The translations under genes and the position numbers were made by a program. A DNA stretch of 64,000 nucleotides, taken from contig NC_079978.1 of the NCBI RefSeq assembly GCF_029852145.1, positions 4,774,001-4,838,000 on the forward strand, given 5' to 3'. Position 1 is the stretch's first letter; each line of letters begins with the position of its first letter. Positions 59,701 to 64,000 of the stretch are shown here, one piece after another. The stretch is from Microplitis mediator. Taxonomy: Eukaryota > Arthropoda > Insecta > Hymenoptera > Braconidae. The notes beneath the pieces are model-generated. The model did not search any database. It was not told the DNA's origin and saw nothing but the letters and a program-made list of their open reading frames with translations.

Positions 59701-62700
59701 TTGAAACGTGGTCGCCAGTTTGGTGTTTTCAATAGTGTTTGGAGTGCACATGCCAAGTTAACAAACCCGTAACACATCAGGAAGAACATTGACAACAATG
59801 GAGCCAGGTAATCAACGTTACCCAAAAGTATTCCACATTGGCAAATAACAATTGTCAGCAAAAGTGCACGAGTTGGTTCACCGCGGCTCGATGATACGGC
59901 AAATGGTGTCAAAAATGGTATTATTTCGTCTTTCGCGATGGCTTGAAGCAAACGGGGTGCTCCAGTTAATGATTGCAATCCAGCGCCGAGGGTCGATAAA
60001 AATGAACCAATAAGGATCACCCATTGATTTGGCCAGGCTATATTTGCTACAACTAATTTACCACCGATACTCTGTCCGAACTTATCACGTAGCAGTAAAT
60101 TGTCAACTGTACCCGCGAATAGCAATACGGTTGATAGATACACTGTTGAGGTTGTTAATATCGCGCAAATTGTACCAATGGGAATTGATTTTTGGGCGTC
60201 GGCTAAATCTCCAGAACGGTTTGAACCAGCCATTATACCTAGTAATTTTAAAACATGCGTTTATTAATTATTATTTGCTTGTGGGAGTTGAGCAGAATTA
60301 TTTCTTTTCTCTGTCGGCTTGTAAACGAACCCCAGGGATTTACTTTGATTAATGAGTTGATTCATTTACATTTCGGCCATTATAATTTGTAATTATATTA
60401 TTTTTGTCTGATGAATATAAATTTTGAGAAAATATTTTTCTTAATAAATAAAAATTTCAACTGTCGGCTTTAAAAATCCGTTACTTTTTTTTGTGAAAAA
60501 AATATGATATGTATTATTTACAAACGAGATTAAAAAGTAATCAAATTAGTGGTTACAAAAAAATCTGGAGAAAGGAGTTATTGCTTTCTTGTGATAATTT
60601 GAGTAATTTTCGCGGAAAAAAATGATTTTTCAGTGTAAGTAATTAAAAAAAATTGTAATTGTTAATTACCTGTTACAGAAGGAAAGAAGATACCAATGAG
60701 AATAGTAAATGCAGTTGTTAAATCTGTTGGTACGAAATTGAATGTCGTTGGTGTCATTCTGTCAGTATCTACTGGGTCGGCTCCATAGGCGACGTACTGA
60801 CCTTCTTCTTGAAAACTACCCCATAAGTTTTCTAAAAAAATTTATTAAATGTAGTATTTCTATGACGGTTTTAAATAAATGGTTAGTTAATAGCTAATCA
60901 GAAAAATTATAAATAAGCTGTAAAAAATTTGCGGAGTGAATGCGGAGCGGATCTGTTTATTTATTTAATCCCCGGAGTAACAATTAACTCCGAAAGGGAG
61001 TTTATTTTAGTATTAAAACTCCGAATCGGAGTGAATGCGGATTTAAAATAAAATCCAGATCACTTCGCTGAAAAGAACGTCCTTTTTTGACTCCAAATTT
61101 GCTCATAAAAACTTTTTTTTACCATCAAAATTACTAACGTTCCAAAAAAGTTCCATTCCAAGTTTTAATCGGTCTCACGTTTATAAGTTCCACGTGCAGA
61201 CCTTTTTTGAAATCTTTTTGGAACTAATTTTTTTTACATGGTCGAATTCACTCCCGATTTTTCACAGCATTGTAACGAGTAATAAATAAAAAGTGATTAA
61301 TAATGAGATATTTTGGTTAAAATTATTGATCATCTATTGATTAGAGGATTAAATTACCTAGAAAAACACCACTAGCAAGTCCTTTGATACCATTTATAAT
61401 AGATACATTATGGCTGTTATAATAGTCATCACACACTTGGGTCGTTTTATTACAGAAGATATCGTGAAGCTCCCCAGATTCATTTTTATAACACGCTGTT
61501 ATGGGAATATCTTTGAGCAATCGTTTACCCAGCACGCAGATCCTGATAAACAATTAAAACATAATCATTTATTAACCGTACGGTCGAGGAACTCGGGTTA
61601 CTTTTTTCTCATCGACCCAGTGCAGCTTATCCGATGACTTAGTAATTTTAAACTTGACATTATAATGAGTTATTATTATATAAAGAATAAGTAGACTGAG
61701 AATAAGATGATGATGATGATGATGAAGAAGGAGAAGGAGAATTAATGAAAACGTACTTGAGAGCTTCACTGCCGTTGATATTAGTAAAGAGTCCAACGTA
61801 TACTGCGATGATAGAAAAGATGACACAGGCAAGTGCGACTCCAGCAAACTTGTTGACAAATTTAACACCGATAAATACGATAGTACCCATCACCAGTAAT
61901 AACCCAGTACCGTAAACACGGAAATTGTTATACATTATATTCGGGTCCTTGGTAAAGTCTCCGAAGATACTCATCGAGGGTGCCATGTATGTCTGAAGTT
62001 ATAATTATTATTATTATAAGTTAAGAGTGTAATTAATTATATTTATAAAATTATATAATTTATGGTGCTATTAAATATAAGAGGATTTTAAGTACTTACT
62101 AAAACAATTTCAACAGCTCCAATAATGTACATAGCGGCAGCTAAAGTCGTGCCCGTATAAAATAACATTCCAACGGCACCACCAAATTCTGGACCGAGAC
62201 TTCTTGATATCATGAAATATGAACCACCAGCTGGTACAACACCATTTGTTGCTATGGCACTCATACTTATTGCTGTCAACATGGTCTTAAAAAACATCCA
62301 GCCATCAGTAATTATTAATATTAATTATAAATAAAGTTATAAATCACGACAGTCATAATAATTTATCCATGATGTATATGTCCTTGTCTTATTAATACTA
62401 TAATTCTTAGTGGGAAATAAGGACTCAGTTTCTTGTGGACTATTTTTTATTTAATCGCCAACGTTCCGTCAGTAATTCCTGACTTCTTCAGAGCTCAAAC
62501 TTTTAAAAGTACTCCACAATTGTCATCAATACAAATCTTAAAATGCCCCAACTGGCAGAACAATACATCCAGAATACAATTTTGAAATGATAAATAAATT
62601 GTATTCTGGATGTATTGTTTTGCCAGTTGGGGCATTTTAAGATTTGTATTGATGACAATTGTGGAGTAATTTTAAATTTTGAGCCCTGAAGAAGTCAGGA

Positions 62701-63395
62701 ATTACTGACGAAACGTTGGCGATTGAATAAAAAATAGTCCACAAGAAACTGAGTCCTTATTTCCCACTAAGAATTACAGTAATAATAATTTATGCACCTG
62801 AAGATCAGAACGTTTTTCGCGCAACGAAAACGAAAAAAATTCACGTAATTTGACTGCTTAAAGGGTACTTCCAGGGGTTGGGGTTGGCCTAAAATTTTTT
62901 ACCCCGATACCAGCATCTACATGCGAAACATTTCGGAAATCTAGTCTTCCAGTAGATTTTTTACCCTTCAATTTTTTCTTTCAACGAACAACGTTTTGAT
63001 TTTCAGGTGCACAATAATTTATGCTGTTAAATATTTTATCTCAATGAATGGCCATTAAAGTTTTGATATTTCCGGTTATTTGAGTTATTAAGATAAAAAT
63101 GACAGTAATAATACATATAACTTACGACAGAGCAACAGCAAAGGACGATAAGAAATCCCTGAATAGCTCCAGCAGTACCAACGACCCACGTGAGACGGAT
63201 AAAGAGAATGACACCGAAGATATTCTGGATACAAGGTAAGAATACACCGACAAGTGTACCCATACGTGCACCACCAGGAGCACCAGCAGGTGGCGGTGAT
63301 TTAGCATCAGGGTCAGTGGCAACGGGGATCGTGTTGCTGTAGCTCGCCAAATTATTGAGTAAAGTGGTAATACGGGGTCGATTGTCCAGGTCTTC
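53764..63395 (-). CDS. kcc: K-Cl cotransporter (SLC12 KCC, kazachoc type), N-terminus missing
   Basis: Electroneutral K+/Cl- symporter of the plasma membrane, controlling cell volume and low neuronal chloride. Minus-strand exons: 63395-63126, 62285-62100, 61992-61757, 61542-61358, 60831-60670, 60238-58800, 57500-57393, 55607-55324, 55249-55110 and 53855-53764 (TGA). All join in phase to 1033 residues; insect KCCs are slightly longer, so one or more short 5' exons are lacking. The start is EDLDNRPRI..LLNNLA; membrane region TLVGVFLPCIQNIFGVILFI, SMSAIATNGVVPAGGSYF and MAGSNRSGDL; between them a large loop with four Cys and N-glycosylation sequons. The cytoplasmic tail keeps both WNK/SPAK-type control threonines, SAYTVERT (residue 839) and RRMHTAVKL (residue 967), an acidic Lys/Ser-rich linker (exon 55607-55324), and the family C-terminus YMEFLEVLTE...REVITMYS. 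The last two exons were found by phase: AAT T|GTATCC joins AC ATG to restore NYMEF. Introns hold at least six repeat elements. Confidence 0.97.
54002..54236. mobile_element. MITE family 5, short copy (last kcc intron)
   Basis: TAGGGTAGAAGTAGCATTTG at left, GGTACTTCTACCCTAA at right. GTGGCCACTG and its partner lie just inside. Related to 10929-11597. Confidence 0.75.
54318..54428. mobile_element. Truncated MITE family 6
   Basis: Only the left end survives (ATACTGAAGTTAGCCGACGT plus the A/T interior). The palindrome at 54429 follows where the right half is expected. Confidence 0.55.
54429..54696. mobile_element. Nearly perfect 268-bp palindrome
   Basis: Arms start TACACGAAAAAAAAATAGTA; GGCTACTCTCTGGGATAGTA, CAGTACTGTATGCTATCTAG and others have matching complements at the mirrored distance. 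The RNA of either strand would form a long hairpin with few mismatches. It lies in the last kcc intron and has the CACG(G)AAAAAAA end type seen in other elements here. Confidence 0.85.
55893..56945. mobile_element. MITE family 2 copy with inserts (kcc intron)
   Basis: Left TTGTCAAAAATTTGGAGTGA, right CACTCCGCAATTTTTTTAGTG. The left arm has 'cggagtgat...tccgaat' blocks. Roughly 850 bp of other sequence, including 56318-56542, separates the arms. Confidence 0.6.
56318..56542. mobile_element. Nested MITE (ACACGCAGAGAG ends)
   Basis: ACACGCAGAGAGTTTTTGAG at left pairs with AAAAATTTCTCTGCGTGT at right; TACTGTAAGGACAT inside pairs with ATGTCCTCACAGTA. Confidence 0.8.
57123..57281 (-). CDS. Possible 52-codon open frame inside a kcc intron
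   Basis: From ATG at 57281 to TAA at 57123 the minus strand encodes 52 residues (begins MDTDRNISLCCVLVTDKV, ends SKPLIPN). The stretch is GC-richer than the intron around it and lies just downstream of kcc exon 57500-57393. I do not recognise it. It could be a small gene, an alternative kcc 3' end or a chance frame; no splice site clearly joins it to kcc. Confidence is low. Confidence 0.25.
   Translation of the reverse strand: MDTDRNISLCCVLVTDKVPTLVEFNEVHTEEKLPLVCQIEPQLPTSKPLIPN
58067..58386. mobile_element. MITE family 8 copy (kcc intron)
   Basis: TACAGTCGAACTCCATTAAC at left, TATGGAAGTCGACGGTA at right. Homologous to 45965-46216 throughout, with an extra insertion of about 65 bp after CATACATGTGATG. 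Confidence 0.85.
58556..58777. mobile_element. MITE (TACAGTCTAGTCGCGTTATA ends) next to a kcc exon
   Basis: TACAGTCTAGTCGCGTTATA at left, TTATAACGCGATTCGACTGTA at right (shared outer CAGTC with family 8). Its right end is 23 bp from the splice donor of the large kcc exon (58800), so the donor-side intron sequence is partly transposon-derived. Confidence 0.8.
60917..61268. mobile_element. MITE family 2 copy (kcc intron) with an inner inverted repeat
   Basis: GCTGTAAAAAATTTGCGGAG at left, CTCCCGATTTTTCACAGC at right. Inside, about 61105-61240, 'aaaaaagttccattcca' and 'ttggaactaattttttt' suggest a second small element. Confidence 0.7.
62398..62779. mobile_element. 382-bp palindrome in a kcc intron
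   Basis: Arms of about 185 bp run CTATAATTCTTAGTGGGAAA to the complement TTTCCCACTAAGAATTACAG with very few mismatches. Conserved-looking segments include GAAGTCAGGAATTACTGACG and TGCCCCAACTGGCA. Near-identity of the arms implies a recent origin. Non-coding. Confidence 0.85.
62794..63012. mobile_element. Short TIR element with 10-11-bp direct flanks (kcc intron)
   Basis: Ends GCACCTGAAGATCAGAACGT and the complement of GCACCTGAAAATCAAAACGT. The flanking AATAATTTAT is repeated at 62784-62793 and 63013-63022, so a target duplication of 9-11 bp is likely, as in Mutator-like elements. The interior is not palindromic. Confidence 0.75.
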
Positions 63396-64000
63396 CTGTT
63401 AAATATCAAAACCAATTTTCCGTCCATTATTTATTTCAAGCCATTAATTTACTAATAGTCTCTTAGACGCAACGCTCAATATCATCTTCTTATTATTTTA
63501 TACCCGTCTCGCTCTCGCTCGACTTTCCTACTCTAGCTATTACCTGCTCTGGTACCACAAGGCTCTTATCGTATACCTATATATGCACCAAATATATAAA
63601 CTGATAAATTATAAAAGCTAACTACGGTAGTACGTACAACAATAATCTTATTATAAGAGAGAGAATTTGAAATGCTCAGCACGTTGCTGCAACTGCTACT
63701 GCGAGGGAATTTAACGTGAACCCATCAAGTTTGTTCTTTAAATCTTTCCGAGGTAATAGAAGAGATCAGATAACTTTTGAGTTGTACTTGTAAGAAATTT
63801 TTTTATTTTACTTCTATTCTTTTTCATTACGTTTTTTCCTACACCATTTTGTTCGTGATGCGAATGGAAAACTCTTACTTCTAATTCTGATGGTACCGGC
63901 GGCTGTAGTGCTAAGCTTTGAATATAAAATCAACGAGGGTATTCACGTAAATTTATCATCAGATAATTTATTTTTTTGAAATTTTTTCTTCAACTTTTGA
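63396..64000 (-). other. Upstream region of kcc; possible small upstream exon ending at 63879
   Basis: An acceptor (TATTTAACAG) precedes the first called kcc exon, so upstream exons exist. On the minus strand a donor GAA|GTAAGAG at 63878 closes a short phase-compatible segment reading LQPPVPSELE, which would join EDLDNRPRI. Its own acceptor is unclear and no initiating ATG was found, so the exon is only a suggestion. Confidence 0.3.

Noticed and set aside
1..64000. Viral or bracoviral integration, toxin genes, or a new enzymatic gene cluster
   Set aside because: No structural, replication or toxin-like coding sequence was seen; the only coding genes are two SLC22 carriers, a GST and a KCC, and the rest is non-coding repeat DNA.

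Overview
This is an AT-rich, intron-rich insect nuclear window. All four protein-coding genes have GT/AG introns. The sigma-class GST, the insect-type K-Cl cotransporter C-terminus and the SLC22 carcinine/organic-cation-type transporters fit an insect. The dense coat of short palindromic elements resembles parasitoid-wasp genomes, but that placement is a guess; I saw no species-level marker.

Layout. From 1 to 14.0 kb lie two SLC22-family transporter genes in convergent (tail-to-tail) orientation: copy A on + (exons 224-5818, 5' end outside the window) and copy B on - (14008-6521, complete CDS, 598 aa). Their exon phases match, but copy B has one exon where copy A has four. From 14 to 39.7 kb there is no confident coding gene. 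This stretch holds two GC-richer islands with good splice donors (23.55-23.75 kb on -, 27.1-27.46 kb on +), which I read as possible first non-coding exons of copy B and of the GST. It also holds many MITE-like elements, retrotransposon debris and a tRNA-derived SINE. From 39.7 to 42.8 kb is a complete four-exon sigma-class glutathione S-transferase (208 aa, +). From 42.8 to 53.7 kb is intergenic DNA made largely of nested inverted-repeat elements. From 53.76 to 63.4 kb is a K-Cl cotransporter (kcc/kazachoc type, -), ten exons encoding 1033 residues through the natural stop; only the extreme N-terminus is missing.

The genes do not form an operon or an obvious pathway. Two genes are organic-ion carriers, one is a detoxification or prostaglandin-synthase-like enzyme, and one is a chloride-extruding cotransporter.

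The most distinctive feature is repeat architecture. More than 30 short elements with terminal inverted repeats (TIRs) fill introns and spacers, many recurring as families, and several are nested two or three deep (20.4-21.3, 30.3-32.35, 43.7-44.8, 45.8-46.8 and 50.6-52.0 kb). Two carry clear target-site duplications of 9 and 8 bp. Exons are untouched. I found no evidence of a novel enzyme system, CRISPR array, virus or toxin gene. All exon coordinates were assigned by eye from splice consensus, reading phase and protein-family continuity.
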